Assembly (NCBI GenBank): GCA_038142525.1
Contig: JAYQKE010000015.1
Coordinates: 310,001-374,000, forward strand
Direction of reading: 5' to 3'
DNA length: 64,000 bases
Source: CAJQHK01 sp038142525
GTDB lineage: Bacteria; Pseudomonadota; Alphaproteobacteria; Rickettsiales; UBA1997
Shown here: positions 1-10,086 of the stretch, piece after piece
How positions within the stretch are numbered: the stretch's first letter is position 1
Layout of the letters: every line of letters begins with the position of its first letter
The notes under the pieces: model-generated
Seen by the model: only the letters and a program-made list of their open reading frames with translations
Told to the model about the DNA's origin: nothing
Database searches by the model: none
Translations under genes and position numbers: made by a program

Positions 1-1
1 T

Positions 2-382
2 GAATCGGTAAAATTAGCCAAAGAAAAAGGTTATAAATTAAAAATTTTTGATGCTTATCGTCCATTACAATGTCAAAAATTTCTTTATGATAAATTTCCT
101 GGAGAATATGTTTCAAATCCAGAGACTGGATCCATTCCTCATTGTCGCGGGGTCGCTGTTGATTTAACATTAATTGATCAAAATGGCGATGAATTAGAAA
201 TGGGTACTGATTTTGATGATTTTAGCTCTAAAGCTCATCACGGAGTAAAGGATATTTCCATTGAAGCTCAAAAAAATCGTTTAATATTATTATCTATTAT
301 GATTTCCTCTGGTTGGGATTTTTATCGTAATGAATGGTGGCATTATCAATTATTTGATGCTCGAAAATATGATGTAATTTAA
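2..382 (+). CDS. D-alanyl-D-alanine dipeptidase, VanX/DdpX family (5' end outside window)
   Basis: Peptidase M15D that cleaves D-Ala-D-Ala, in the periplasm or cytoplasm. The reading frame is already open at base 2, so the N-terminus lies upstream. Visible: DAYRP, then SIPHCRGVAVDLTL (the SxHxxGxAxD zinc-site pattern supplying His and Asp), then NEWWHYQL (the catalytic Glu and third zinc His of the ExWH motif). It ends TAA four bases before the galU start. In non-resistant bacteria such enzymes serve cell-wall turnover. A resistance role is not implied. Confidence 0.85.
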   Translation, partial: ESVKLAKEKGYKLKIFDAYRPLQCQKFLYDKFPGEYVSNPETGSIPHCRGVAVDLTLIDQNGDELEMGTDFDDFSSKAHHGVKDISIEAQKNRLILLSIMISSGWDFYRNEWWHYQLFDARKYDVI

Positions 383-386
383 AAAT

Positions 387-1250
387 ATGACTATAAAAAC
401 AGCAATTTTTCCAGTAGGTGGCTTCGGCACTAGATTTTTACCGGCAACAAAATCAATGCCCAAAGAGATGATGCCAGTTGCTAATAAGCCAATAATCCAA
501 TATGCTTTTGAAGAAGCCAAAGCAACTGGAATTGAAAGATTTATCTTCATTACTGGTCGTAATAAAAATATCATTAATAACCATTTTGACACATCTTATG
601 AATTAGAAGATAATCTTGATCAAAAAAGAAAAGATCAGCAATTAAAATCAGTATCCCAATGGCTACCTTCTGAACCTGGTGCAATTTCCTTCATTCGTCA
701 GGGCAGTCCTTTGGGACTTGGTCATTCTATCTGGTGTGCTCGAAATTTTGTTAAGGATGAACCTTTTGTGGTTATTTTGGCTGATGAAATGATTTTTGAA
801 GAAAATCCTGGGGATTTTTTAAAGAAGATGATTAATTCATATCAAAAAAAACAAGAAAAATGTAATATTATTTCAGTAGCCTCAGTGCCAGAATCTGATA
901 CTAACAAATATGGTATTATTTCTTATAAGAAAGATAAAATTATTGATATGGTTGAAAAACCAGAAATTGATAAAGCACCTTCAAATTTGGCAATTAATGG
1001 TCGCTATATTTTATGACCAGAAATTTTTAATTATTTAGGTAAGAAAAAAATTGGTGCAGGTAATGAAATTCAGCTAACTGACGCTATGAAAGAAATGTCA
1101 AAGAAACTACCTTTTTATCATCAAAAATATCAGGGGGAACGCTTTGATTGTGGAAATGTTGCTGGCTATATTGAAGCTAATCTTTCCTTTGCTATGAAAG
1201 ATCCCGAATTAAAAGAAAATATATTGCCAATAATTAGAAAATATTCTTAA
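387..1250 (+). CDS. galU: UTP--glucose-1-phosphate uridylyltransferase, with in-frame TGA
   Basis: Makes UDP-glucose from UTP and glucose-1-phosphate for envelope sugars. The N-terminus has the nucleotide-binding pattern PVGGFGTRFLPATKSMPKE and later LADEMI and MVEKP. The frame continues without shift to TAA at 1248-1250 (287 codons, normal family length), including GAGNEIQLTDAM and FDCGN. A single in-frame TGA at 1014-1016 falls between YIL and PEIF, where homologs commonly have Ser, Thr or another residue. It could be a sequencing error, a real nonsense mutation or readthrough. Everything downstream of it is well conserved, which argues against old decay. Confidence 0.85.
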
Positions 1251-1269
1251 AAGCTATATTGACTAATTT

Positions 1270-3083
1270 TTACTTATTTTTACTCATCCTTTTTCTCTCA
1301 TTACTATCGAGATATAATTTTCGAAGCCTAAGTGATTTTGGCGTAACTTCTACCAACTCATCATCATTGATATAAGTAATCATATCTTCTAAGGTAAGTT
1401 TTTTTGGTGGCGTTAATCTAATTGCCTCATCAGTTCCACTAGCCCTAACATTGGTTAATTGTTTACCCTTAATAATATTTACTTCCAAATCATTATTTTT
1501 AGCATTTTGACCAATAATCATGCCAGTATAAACCTTATCACCAGCACCAATAAACATTATACCACGATCTTGTAAATTAAATAAAGCATAACCGGTTTGC
1601 AAGACCAGAATCATTAGAAATTAATGAGCCATTTCTTTTAAAAGCCAATTCTCCCTTGTAAGGCTGGTAGGAATCAAAAACTCGGTTCATAATACCAGTT
1701 CCCTTAGTGTCAGTTAAAAAACTCTCCCTGATAACCAATTAAACCACGAGATGGAACTTTAAAAGTAATTCTAGTTTTACCTCCTCCAGATGGCTTCATA
1801 TCAACCATTTCACCTTTCCTGGTCGCAACTTTTTCAACTACTGAGCCAGAAAATTCATCATCAACATCAACTACTAATTCTTCAATTGGCTCTAATTTAT
1901 TACCTTTCTCATCTTCCTTAAATAAAACTCTTGGTCTTGAAACTGCAAGTTCAAAACCCTCTCTTCTCATATTTTCAATTAAAACACCTAATTGCAATTC
2001 ACCTCTACCACCAACTTCAAAACCATCATTTGCTGGACTTTCCTTAACAGTAATTGCAACATTTGATTCAGCTTCAGCAAATAAACGATCTCGAATCATA
2101 CGAGAAGTAACCTTTTCACCTTCCATTCCAGCAAGAGGTGAATTATTAACTAAAATTGAAATAGCCATTGTTGGCGGATCAATTTTGGTTGATTTGATTG
2201 GCTCATTAATCGAGTTATCACAAAAAGTGTCTGAAACTGAGGCTTTTTCAAGACCTGAAATTTTTACAATATCTCCAGCACTAGCTTCTTCAACAGCAAT
2301 TGGATCAACACCCTTAAAAATTTGTAATTTAGTAATTCTACCTTGATCGACAAGTTTTCCATCAAGATTGATAGCTTTACAATTCATACCATTTTTAGCA
2401 ATTCCGCTATAAATTCTACCAGTTAAAGTTCTGCCAAAAAATGGATTAGATTCAATTAAAGTAGCCAACATTGAAAATGGTGCAGATTCATCAAATTTTG
2501 GCGGCGTAACATGTTCTAAAATTAAATCAAAAAGCGGAGTAAGATCTTTTCTTTCATCATTTTCCAAATCCTTAACACACCAACCATCACGACATGCAAG
2601 ATATAAAACAGGAAAATCTAATTGCTCCTCATTAGCATCTAGCGAAACAAAAAGATCAAAAATTTCATCCAAAACTTCGTCAGGACGAGCATCACTACGA
2701 TCAATTTTATTAATAATTACCATTGGCTTTAGCCCGAGATTTAAGGCTTTTGAAAGTACAAATTTTGTTTGTGGCATAGGACCTTCTGCAGCATCAACCA
2801 ATAAAACAGCAGAATCTGCCATATTCAAAATTCTTTCCACCACACCACCAAAATCGGCGTGACCCGGAGTATCGATAATATTGATTTTATCATTTTTCCA
2901 ATTAATGGCAGTACATTTTGCTAAAATAGTAATTCCTCTTTCTTTTTCTAAATCATTACTATCCATAACTCTCTCTTCCACCTGCTTATTTTGATGGAAA
3001 GTGCCGCTTTGACCAAGCATTTCATCAATTAGGGTAGTTTTGCCATGATCAACATGGGCAATAATTGCAATATTTCTAAACAT
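1270..3083 (-). CDS. typA: Ribosome-associated GTPase TypA/BipA, two frameshifts
   Basis: Translational GTPase of the EF-G class that binds the ribosome under stress. G motifs are clear: AHVDHGKT (G1), RGITI (G2), DTPGHADFGG (G3), NKIDR (G4). The C-terminal domain has GRGELQLGVLIENMRREG and GLIGYQGEF. Frame breaks near 1710 (an extra T after GGAGAG would otherwise read EFLTDTKGTG) and near 1612 (an extra A; the corrected reading is SGLATGYALFNLQDRG). The last segment runs to TAA at 1270-1272. Both breaks are single-base insertions in an otherwise perfect gene. Confidence 0.9.
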
Positions 3084-3208
3084 CAGTAAAAATTAATTAA
3101 AATTGAATCAAAAAATCTAACGATTCTATTTAAGAATTCAAAGGATTATCTAAAAATAATTTCTTTTTATAAATTTTTTCTTAGAATTTTTTAGAAAAAA
3201 ATAAATTT

Positions 3209-4138
3209 ATGAAAATTACTGTTAAATCTTTTGCAAAAATTAATCTTTTTTTAGAAATTATTGGAAAAAATAATCAAAATTATCATTTGCTTGATAGTTT
3301 AATGACCTTTATTGATATTTATGATGTTATAGAGGTGGAGAGGATCGCTCAACCAAAATCTGGCAAAAAAGATCAGCATTTGTTAAAACAAAAATTAACC
3401 CCTGCAGGAGAAGTTATATTGGAAGTAGCAGGATCACTCGATCTAAAATTATTAGGAAATAAAGAAGATAATATTTTAATAAAAACTATTAATCTTCTTG
3501 CTAAAAAATATGATTTTACTCCAAATATTAAAATTAAGTTAGAAAAGAATATCCCAATATCAGCAGGTTTGGGCGGAGGATCAACAAATGCCGCAACTTT
3601 AATAGAAATTTTAATAAAATTATATGATTTAAAAATTTCTAAGGAAGATTTACAAGAAATTGCCCTTGAAATTGGCTCTGATGTACCATTTTGTCTTCAT
3701 AAAAAAATGGCTTTAATTTCTGGTATAGGGGAAAAAGTTGAAGATATCTTTCTAGATCATCATGATTTATATTTATTAATTATTAATCCTAACAAACCAC
3801 TTAATACTGGTAAAATTTTCCAAAATTATCAAATTACAAAACAAAAATTGAAAAATAATGGAGCTATGCAAAATCAAAATCATGATTTAATTTCCTTAAT
3901 TAGAAATAAAAAAAATCATTTAGAGGTGGTGGCAATAAAATTTTGTCCTGAAATTAAAAAGATTTTGGAAAATCTAAGATTGCAAAGAAATATTATTAGT
4001 GCAAAATTATCTGGTAGCGGTGCAACTTGTTTTGGAGTTTTTGATAAAAAATCTGATTTAGATCTGGCTTTCAATAATTTAAAAACTATTTTTCCAACAT
4101 TTTACATCAAAAAAACTAAATTATTATATAGTGTTTAA
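3209..4138 (+). CDS. ispE: 4-diphosphocytidyl-2-C-methyl-D-erythritol kinase
   Basis: GHMP kinase of the MEP isoprenoid pathway that phosphorylates CDP-ME in the cytoplasm. The N-terminal KSFAKINLFLEI is the family start. The ATP-binding motif PISAGLGGGSTNAA sits near residues 116-129, and the C-terminal AKLSGSGATCFG is GHMP motif 3. At 309 residues it is slightly long because of an insert around residues 48-70. Its end overlaps the next ORF by 8 bases, so the two are probably co-transcribed. Intact. Confidence 0.93.
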   Translation: MKITVKSFAKINLFLEIIGKNNQNYHLLDSLMTFIDIYDVIEVERIAQPKSGKKDQHLLKQKLTPAGEVILEVAGSLDLKLLGNKEDNILIKTINLLAKKYDFTPNIKIKLEKNIPISAGLGGGSTNAATLIEILIKLYDLKISKEDLQEIALEIGSDVPFCLHKKMALISGIGEKVEDIFLDHHDLYLLIINPNKPLNTGKIFQNYQITKQKLKNNGAMQNQNHDLISLIRNKKNHLEVVAIKFCPEIKKILENLRLQRNIISAKLSGSGATCFGVFDKKSDLDLAFNNLKTIFPTFYIKKTKLLYSV

Positions 4139-4871
4139 ATTATTAATTTTATTATTTTTAACATTTTTATCCTTTGAAGTCTCGGCAAAATCAATTATTT
4201 CTGGAATTTCATCTAATAAAATTGAAATTGACACTAATTTTACAGGAGAGGAAATTCTTCTTTTTGGTAGCAAAGATGTTTTTGGTGATATTTTTATCAT
4301 AGTTCGTGGTCCAAAAAAAGATTATATAGTTAATAAAAAGGGGCAGATTTTAGGTATTTGGATTAATGAAAAAAGGCTAAAATTTAATAATTCTTATGGT
4401 TATTATTCTACTTTTGGTGATTATAGAGCGCTACGAGATTCTCGTTTATTTTCAGCCTTAGAGATGTCGACAAAAGATATTGATTTTGATATTTCAAATC
4501 ATAAAAATCTTTCACAAAAAGAAGAATTCAAAATAGAATTTATTAGAAATTTGACTGAACAAGAGCTTTATACAGAAAATTCAAATAAAATTGACTTTTT
4601 GGATGAAAATCTATTTAAGGTAATGTTAAAATTTCCTAAAAATATTTCTGAAGGGATTTATAATGTTGAAATTTATCTCATGGAAGATGGAAATTTAGGT
4701 GCTTTTCAATCAATTCCAATTTATGTTGATAAGGTTGGATTTAGTGCTCAAGTTAGTGAAATGGCTTTTAACGAGCCGGTATTATACGGAATATTAGCAG
4801 TTTTAATTGCCATTTGCGCTAGTTTATTTGTTAATTTTGTGGCTTCAATATATTCAAATGGAAAAGATTAG
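4131..4871 (+). CDS. Alph_Pro_TM (TIGR02186-type) membrane protein
   Basis: 246 residues with an N-terminal signal peptide (hydrophobic LLILLFLTFLSFEVSA) and one C-terminal membrane segment (GILAVLIAICASLFVNFVASIY). The body has the family features VRGP, then GIWIN, and ALEM, seen in a conserved alphaproteobacterial family of unknown function (PF09608) that often sits beside TauE-type permeases. Here it overlaps ispE instead. Topology predicts a periplasmic domain anchored by the C-terminal helix. Function not known. Confidence 0.75.
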   Translation: MFKLLILLFLTFLSFEVSAKSIISGISSNKIEIDTNFTGEEILLFGSKDVFGDIFIIVRGPKKDYIVNKKGQILGIWINEKRLKFNNSYGYYSTFGDYRALRDSRLFSALEMSTKDIDFDISNHKNLSQKEEFKIEFIRNLTEQELYTENSNKIDFLDENLFKVMLKFPKNISEGIYNVEIYLMEDGNLGAFQSIPIYVDKVGFSAQVSEMAFNEPVLYGILAVLIAICASLFVNFVASIYSNGKD

Positions 4872-4881
4872 CTTTCTGTTG

Positions 4882-4934
4882 TACCAAAGTTCATCTTAAA
4901 AACTATATTGTCTATTTTAAAATGAACTTTGGTA
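4882..4934. terminator. Inverted repeat between convergent genes, likely bidirectional terminator
   Basis: Arms TACCAAAGTTCAT... and ...ATGAACTTTGGTA pair over about 20 bp around a loop of about 13 bases. It lies between the end of the Alph_Pro_TM gene and the end of mnmA, which are convergent. The last codons of mnmA (PKFILK) are inside one arm. A related palindrome occurs at 20353-20382. Confidence 0.6.
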
Positions 4935-6046
4935 TTATTCTTTCAATCCAACCGCCACCCATAACTCGATCATTATCATAAAAAACACAGGCCTGACCCT
5001 TAGTAATTGCCCTATCACCTTCTTTTAAAATAATTTTGGCCTTTAAAATATTATTTTCATGAAAGAAATTGATCTTAGCTTCTTTTTCAGCCGCAGAAGA
5101 TCTAAGTCTAACTTTTAAATTTACCTCTTTTTTAAGATCTTGGTCATCACCAAGCCAATTAATCTCCTTAATAATAAACTCCTTATTAAAAAGATATTTT
5201 TCTTCTCCAACAATAATTTGATTTTCTTTTGGTTTAATTTTGATAACAAAAAGTGGATCTTGCGAGCTAATGCCAAGACCTTTTCTTTGACCAATTGTAT
5301 AATTAATTATACCTTCATGAGTTCCAAGCTTTTCTCCATTGATATGATAAATATCACCTTTTTTGAAAGCTTTGGGGCGATATTTTTCAACAATTTTGGC
5401 ATAATTACCATTTGGTACAAAACAAATATCTTGACTATCTGGCTTGTTAGAAATTTCCAATCCTAAATCCTGGGCTAATTTTCTTGTTTCTGACTTATCT
5501 AACCCTCCTAGAGGAAATCTTAAAAATGATAATTGTTCTTTGGTGGTAGCAAATAAAAAATAGCTTTGATCTTTACTCAGATCTGTCGCTTTGAGTAAAA
5601 AATTATTTTGACCATCAAAATCGCGTCTTACATAATGTCCAGTTGCTAAACAATCAGTGCCCAAATCTTTTGCCACTTTTAAAAGATCGCTAAATTTTAC
5701 TGTTTGATTACATCTAATGCATGGAATTGGCGTTTCGCCATTAATATAGCTTTCAGCAAAATCTTCTATGACCGAATCTTTAAAGAGACTTTCGTAATTT
5801 AAGACATAATGTGGAAAATTAAATTTTTCAGCGACTTTTTTAGCATCATAAATATCGGCACCAGCACAGCAAGCACCTTTTTTCTTTAAAACTTCGCCAT
5901 GATCATAAAGTTGCAAAGTAATGCCAATTACATCATAGCCAGATTTTTTAAAAATGCAAAGCAACCACTGAGGAATCAACGCCTCCAGACATAGCGACTA
6001 CAATTTTTTTTTCATTTTCTTTAAAAATTTGACTTAAATCTATCAT
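4912..6046 (-). CDS. mnmA: tRNA-specific 2-thiouridylase MnmA, one frameshift near the N-terminus
   Basis: Thiolates U34 of tRNA Glu, Gln and Lys. The ATP-pyrophosphatase P-loop AMSGGVDSS is encoded just before a frame break near 5968, where a T/A run appears one base short (reading VVALHFLKKSGYDV once corrected). The start is the ATG at 6044-6046 (MIDLSQIF). Further family marks are the catalytic Cys in PCIRCN, KPDSQDICFVP, TIGQRKGLG, and the second Cys in GQACVFYD. Stop TAG is inside the terminator hairpin. Cytoplasmic tRNA modification enzyme. Confidence 0.9.
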
Positions 6047-6111
6047 TTAGTAATATTTAAATATTCAAGTTTAATTTGGCTAGCAATAGCTTGAATCATC
6101 TTACAATTATA

Positions 6112-6559
6112 ATGAATCAAGATTTTACAAATATATTTTTACTTTTAATAGCTTTTTTACTAGCTGCTCTTATGGTTGCTTTATTTGTTAGAATTATTTT
6201 ATTAATAGCTTTAAAAATATTTACTAATAAACATATTGAATCTGATAAAATTGCTGAGGCAATTGAGAAGAAAAAATTAGATAAAAAAGATGAAGATTTA
6301 TATCGTGATAAAAGAAAAGAAGAAGAAAGATATAGCAAGATAGAAAAGGAAAATCAAAATAATATTGATGAGGTAGAAATTGTTGATATAGTGAAACCGG
6401 TTGGATTTTGGACTTCTATGATTTTAGGGCAAAAATTGACCTATTTAGTAAGTTCGGCAAAATTAATGAATAAAAATCGTAAAAAGGGTTTTTGGTCTAG
6501 CATGGTTGAAGCTCAGGAAAGGGTTTGCAGGAAGAGAAAAAGGTAGAGGAAGATGGTAA
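6112..6559 (+). CDS. Uncharacterised single-pass membrane protein with charged coiled-coil region
   Basis: I do not recognise the family. The start at ATG 6112 (MNQDFTN) puts a long hydrophobic helix (residues 6-35) at the N-terminus. It is followed by a Lys/Glu-rich probable coiled coil (residues 44-95) and a segment with two similar motifs, KPVGFWTSMILGQ and KKGFWSSMVEAQ. The raw frame ends CRKRKR at TAG 6544. Removing one G near 6520 gives a more natural tail, ERFAGREKGRGRW, ending TAA at 6559. It is 17 bp upstream of radA and probably co-transcribed. Confidence 0.55.
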
Positions 6560-6576
6560 TAATTTAATTTTTACAA

Positions 6577-7977
6577 ATGGCAAAAAAAACAACATATTCA
6601 TGTGAGTCATGTGGCACAATTCATACTAAATGGGCTGGGAAATGCCCTGATTGTGGCGCCTGGAATTCACTAATTGAAGAATATGAGGTTGGAGGTTTTG
6701 GTAGCAATTCTGGCCTAGAAACTAATAACCAAAAATTAAAGCCAGAGGAAGGTCAAAAAATTGAGATGGTTGATCTTGATCACAAAATTGATAATATTAA
6801 TAGAATAAAAATCAATATTGAAGAATTTGATCGCGTAATTGGTGGCGGAATTGTTAGAGGTTCTGCAATTTTAATTGCTGGTGATCCCGGTATTGGTAAA
6901 TCAACTTTATTACTTCAAACAGTCTTTGCAATTTCACGAATTGACAAGAAGGTCTTTTATATTTCAGGTGAGGAATCGGTTGATCAAGTTTTAATGCGTG
7001 CTAAAAGATTACATCTGGATAAAGATAAAGTAAAATTAGCATCAAACACTAATGTTACTAATATTTTAAAAACTCTTAATGATAAAAACCCTCCAGATAT
7101 TGTCATAATTGATTCCATTCAAACTATGTTTATTGATAATATATCATCAACTCCTGGGACTATCTCGCAAATTAGAGCTTGCACCTCTGAATTAACCATG
7201 ATCGCTAAGAGAAAAAACATTACTATTATTATTGTTAGTCATGTAACTAAAGATGGTCAAATTGCTGGTCCAAAATTATTAGAACATATGGTTGATACTG
7301 TGCTTTATTTTGAAGGCGATAGAAATCAGCAATTTCGTTTACTTCGTTCTATTAAAAATCGTTATGGTCCGGCAGGGGAAATTGGCGTTTTTGAAATGAA
7401 TGAGTTGGGTCTTGAAGAAGTGAATAATCCCAGTGAGTTATTTTTATCTAATAGAAATGATAATATTTCTGGAACAGCGGTTTTTGCAGGAATTGAAGGA
7501 AGTAGACCAATTTTGTCAGAAATTCAGGCCTTAATTACACCATCTTTTATACCCTCACCTCGAAGGTCAGTAGTTGGTTTGGATTTAAATCGTTTATCTA
7601 TGATTATTGCCGTTTTAGGTTCTAGATTTGGTTTGAATTTATCACAAAAAGAGGTTTATCTTAATGTAGTTGGTGGCTTAAAAATTTCTGAACCAGCGGT
7701 TGATTTAGCCATGTGCTTAGCTTTAATTTCTGCTGCTAAAGATAAGCCATTGCCAGATGCTAGTGTCGCAATTGGTGAGGTTTCTTTAACTGGTGAGGTT
7801 AGAATGGTTTCGCATATTGATTTAAGAGTTAGAGAGGCCGCTAAACTCGGTTTTAAAAATTGTATTCTTTCAAAACATGTTTTGAAATTAAAAATTTGGA
7901 AAAATATTGAAAAATCAATTTCTGATATGAAAATGCACTATGTAGAACATATAAGAGATGTCGCAAAATTATATTAA
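6577..7977 (+). CDS. radA: DNA repair protein RadA
   Basis: Branch-migration ATPase in recombination repair. The N-terminal four-Cys zinc finger CESCG...CPDCGAWN (residues 9-30) precedes Walker A GDPGIGKSTL (about residues 102-111), the RadA-specific KNRYGPAGEIGVFEM motif, and a C-terminal Lon-like domain (VVGLDLNRL, GEVSLTGEVR). 466 residues is full length. The final codons and TAA stop lie within a 128-bp inverted repeat (7967-8094). Confidence 0.95.
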   Translation: MAKKTTYSCESCGTIHTKWAGKCPDCGAWNSLIEEYEVGGFGSNSGLETNNQKLKPEEGQKIEMVDLDHKIDNINRIKINIEEFDRVIGGGIVRGSAILIAGDPGIGKSTLLLQTVFAISRIDKKVFYISGEESVDQVLMRAKRLHLDKDKVKLASNTNVTNILKTLNDKNPPDIVIIDSIQTMFIDNISSTPGTISQIRACTSELTMIAKRKNITIIIVSHVTKDGQIAGPKLLEHMVDTVLYFEGDRNQQFRLLRSIKNRYGPAGEIGVFEMNELGLEEVNNPSELFLSNRNDNISGTAVFAGIEGSRPILSEIQALITPSFIPSPRRSVVGLDLNRLSMIIAVLGSRFGLNLSQKEVYLNVVGGLKISEPAVDLAMCLALISAAKDKPLPDASVAIGEVSLTGEVRMVSHIDLRVREAAKLGFKNCILSKHVLKLKIWKNIEKSISDMKMHYVEHIRDVAKLY

Positions 7978-8094
7978 TTTAAGCTGCAATATTTTTCTTT
8001 TGAATTTCTTTTGAGAATTTTGGCGTATAGGACATACATCAAATTCTTAAAAGAAGATCAAAAGAAAAATATTGCAGCTTAAATTAATATAATT
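7967..8094. repeat. 128-bp palindromic element overlapping the radA stop
   Basis: The left arm begins AATTATATTAATTTAAGCTG and matches the reverse complement of the right arm over about 37 bases without error, then imperfectly for about 17 more. The loop is about 20 bases (GGCGTATAGGACATACATC). It covers the last codons of radA and ends 15 bp before the next gene. It could act as a strong terminator or be a small palindromic mobile element of the Rickettsia RPE kind. Its termini differ from the AGGAACC repeats elsewhere in the window. Confidence 0.8.
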
Positions 8095-8108
8095 GCTATA
8101 ACACCAAA

Positions 8109-8609
8109 ATGAAAAAAATATTTTACATATCTATTTTTTTATTATTGTCAGCTTTTGATAGTTACCCACTAATTGATAGTATGCATTATAATTGGGTTTT
8201 ATATGAGTATGAATCTGAATCTGAAGGTAAAAAATGCTATATAACTTCTAAACCAATTAAATCTGATAGTGATCATGGTAGAGATAGAGCGCCTTATATT
8301 ATGGTAACAAAATTTCAAAATAATCAAAATGAAGAAGTCGGTATTTTTTCTGATTTTGAATATAAACTAAATAGTAAAGTAAGAATATTAATAGATGATT
8401 TTTCTTATAAATTATTTACCAAAAAGGACATGGCTTGGATCAGAACTAAGGAAGAAGATAAAATAATAATTAAACAAATGCTAAAATCAAAAATTTTTAA
8501 AGTAAGAAGTGACTCTATTTTTGGCACATATGCCATAGATCAATATTCTATGAAAGGATTTGTTAGGGCCTATAACAGAATGAAGGAAATTTGTAAAATT
8601 GATTATTAG
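8109..8609 (+). CDS. Secreted IalB-like protein
   Basis: 166 residues with an N-terminal signal peptide (KKIFYISIFLLLSAFDSYP). The mature part has WVLYEYE...GKKCYITSKPI and later APYIMVTKF, which resembles the invasion-associated locus B family (PF06776) of alphaproteobacteria, a periplasmic or secreted group of ill-defined function. There are only two Cys (CYI and the one near the C-terminus), as in that family. Assignment is from pattern memory and moderate. A search against PF06776 would settle it. Intact, single gene. Confidence 0.55.
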   Translation: MKKIFYISIFLLLSAFDSYPLIDSMHYNWVLYEYESESEGKKCYITSKPIKSDSDHGRDRAPYIMVTKFQNNQNEEVGIFSDFEYKLNSKVRILIDDFSYKLFTKKDMAWIRTKEEDKIIIKQMLKSKIFKVRSDSIFGTYAIDQYSMKGFVRAYNRMKEICKIDY

Positions 8610-8645
8610 AAAGCTTGAAACTAGAAAATGTCCAATTCTCTATAT

Positions 8646-8788
8646 AGGAACCTCTGAAAAACTAAAATATGTATTTAGCATAAATTTAGTTTTTTATGAC
8701 ACAATATGTTCATATTGCACCAAAAAGAAACACAATTTCTGCCAAAAAATGATCTAAAAATTCCAATTTTAGTTTTTCAGAGGTTCCT
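8646..8788. repeat. MITE-like element with AGGAACCTCTGAAAAAC termini
   Basis: About 143 bp bounded by AGGAACCTCTGAAAAACTA and its inverse ending AGAGGTTCCT, with flanking TAT/ATA. The termini match those of the IS5-type elements at 45384 and 48873, so it is probably a non-autonomous derivative. The interior shares segments (CATATTG, CCAAAAAGAAACACAATTT) with the 57472 copy but has lost most of the left arm of the internal hairpin. Confidence 0.8.
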
Positions 8789-8830
8789 ATAAATTTAAGT
8801 AATTGGGTTTTTTATTTTTTCGAGGTTCTT

Positions 8831-9676
8831 TCACTTTATTGCCATATTAATATTTGCCTCCTCTATTACTCTAATTTTGAAATCCTGCAGATATCTCATG
8901 GTCAAACCTCTAGATAGAGATTCTTTAGCATCTTCAAAATTTACGATTTTAGCCTTCCTCTTATCTTCATATCTAACAATTATCCATTTATCTTGAATTG
9001 TAAATGGTTTTGAAATTTGATTCTTTTTTATCTTCCTAATTTGAGTTATAATTTCTTGTGGCAACGCATCTTCTAAAACAAAACCTAAACTGCCACCATT
9101 TTTACCAACCTCCTTATCTAAAGATTTTCTTTTGGCTTCTCTAGCAAATAATTTTGGTGATTTCTTTAATTTTCTATAGATAATATCAGCAGATTTTTTA
9201 CTACCTAATAAAATATATCTAATATTATAATCATATTTTCCCTGTAGATTTTGCGCTAATTTACTATATTCTGCTTTTAATATCTCTTCATCTTTTGCCT
9301 TCTCATTAAACTTCATGATTAATTTTTGCTGTAAAAGATCAATTTTAAAATTTCTTACAGCATCAATATAATCCTGATCTTTGTGTAATCCTGTTTTTTT
9401 TGCTTCTTTGTAAGATTTTATTTTTAGAACTATTTGTTTAATAATCTGCTCTTTTTGATCAGAAGATAAATCTTCAAATTTGATATTTTTTAGATCTTTA
9501 TTTTTTTCTGCAATTTGATCTAATTCCTTTTGAGCATCTTCTAAAGTTATTTTGCCGTTATTATAATTAGCAACAATCATTTTGTTAGTAGAAAAATAAT
9601 CATCTGATTTATTATTAATAATTTGGCAGGAAGAGAGGATAAATAATATAAATATAGTGAAAAATGTTCTTTTCAT
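8831..9676 (-). CDS. PpiC/SurA-type parvulin peptidyl-prolyl isomerase lipoprotein
   Basis: Folding helper for exported proteins. The signal peptide ends in lipobox LSSC (Cys about residue 16), so it is predicted to be a lipoprotein. Residues 30-140 form a charged helical SurA-like N-domain. The parvulin core follows: IRYILLGSKKSA, LFAREAKRKSLD, KNGGSLGFV, and ISKPFTIQDKWIIVRYED. The stop is TGA at 8831-8833. If read through it would extend 12 codons to TAA. Monocistronic, flanked by repeats on both sides. Confidence 0.8.
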   Translation of the reverse strand: MKRTFFTIFILFILSSCQIINNKSDDYFSTNKMIVANYNNGKITLEDAQKELDQIAEKNKDLKNIKFEDLSSDQKEQIIKQIVLKIKSYKEAKKTGLHKDQDYIDAVRNFKIDLLQQKLIMKFNEKAKDEEILKAEYSKLAQNLQGKYDYNIRYILLGSKKSADIIYRKLKKSPKLFAREAKRKSLDKEVGKNGGSLGFVLEDALPQEIITQIRKIKKNQISKPFTIQDKWIIVRYEDKRKAKIVNFEDAKESLSRGLTMRYLQDFKIRVIEEANINMAIK

Positions 9677-9712
9677 AATAGATTAATAAATTCTAAATAT
9701 TTTGACTCTGAT

Positions 9713-9823
9713 GCGGTTACCTTTTTTTGATGCCCAATTTAAACAAATACTGAATATTTTTTCAAGCGTCTCTTTCTTTTTTGAATTCAATTGATACTAG
9801 ATAGTTATAGTAATTCTAGGCTT
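9713..9823 (-). mobile_element. Degenerate end fragment of the IS3-type element
   Basis: The sequence GGTTACCTTTTTTTGATGCCC followed by AATACTGAATATTTTTTCAAG is a diverged copy of the right end of the IS3 element at 61957-63216, in inverse orientation, and of the 45261-45383 fragment. Only about 110 bases remain, with many substitutions, so this is an old remnant. No ORF survives. Confidence 0.6.
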
Positions 9824-9940
9824 TAAAAAACTTTTTTAATAAAATATTACTTTAGATGAATTAATTGCAAATTACTCAGAACTTTTTCAAAAATTATTGT
9901 GTCATAGGCAAAATATCTGATATTGATAGCAATCCAAAGG

Positions 9941-9973
9941 GCTATGGTAAATTTACTTAAATTTACCTATAGC
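9941..9973. repeat. Short inverted repeat in the 9.7-10.1 kb gap
   Basis: Arms GCTATGGTAAATTTA and TAAATTTACCTATAGC form a 15-16 bp stem with a loop of two bases. It lies in a region of about 400 bases between the parvulin gene and res that otherwise holds only the IS3 remnant and a pair of TGCCCCCA repeats near 10050. It could be a terminator for res (minus strand). Confidence 0.45.
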
Positions 9974-10086
9974 AAGTCGACAGAGGAATTCATATCATAG
10001 CTATTTATCCTTTATATAGATAGCTTTATAATAATGTGTAGTTAGTTTATGCCCCCATAAATGCCCCCAGAATTATTTTCTTAAAT

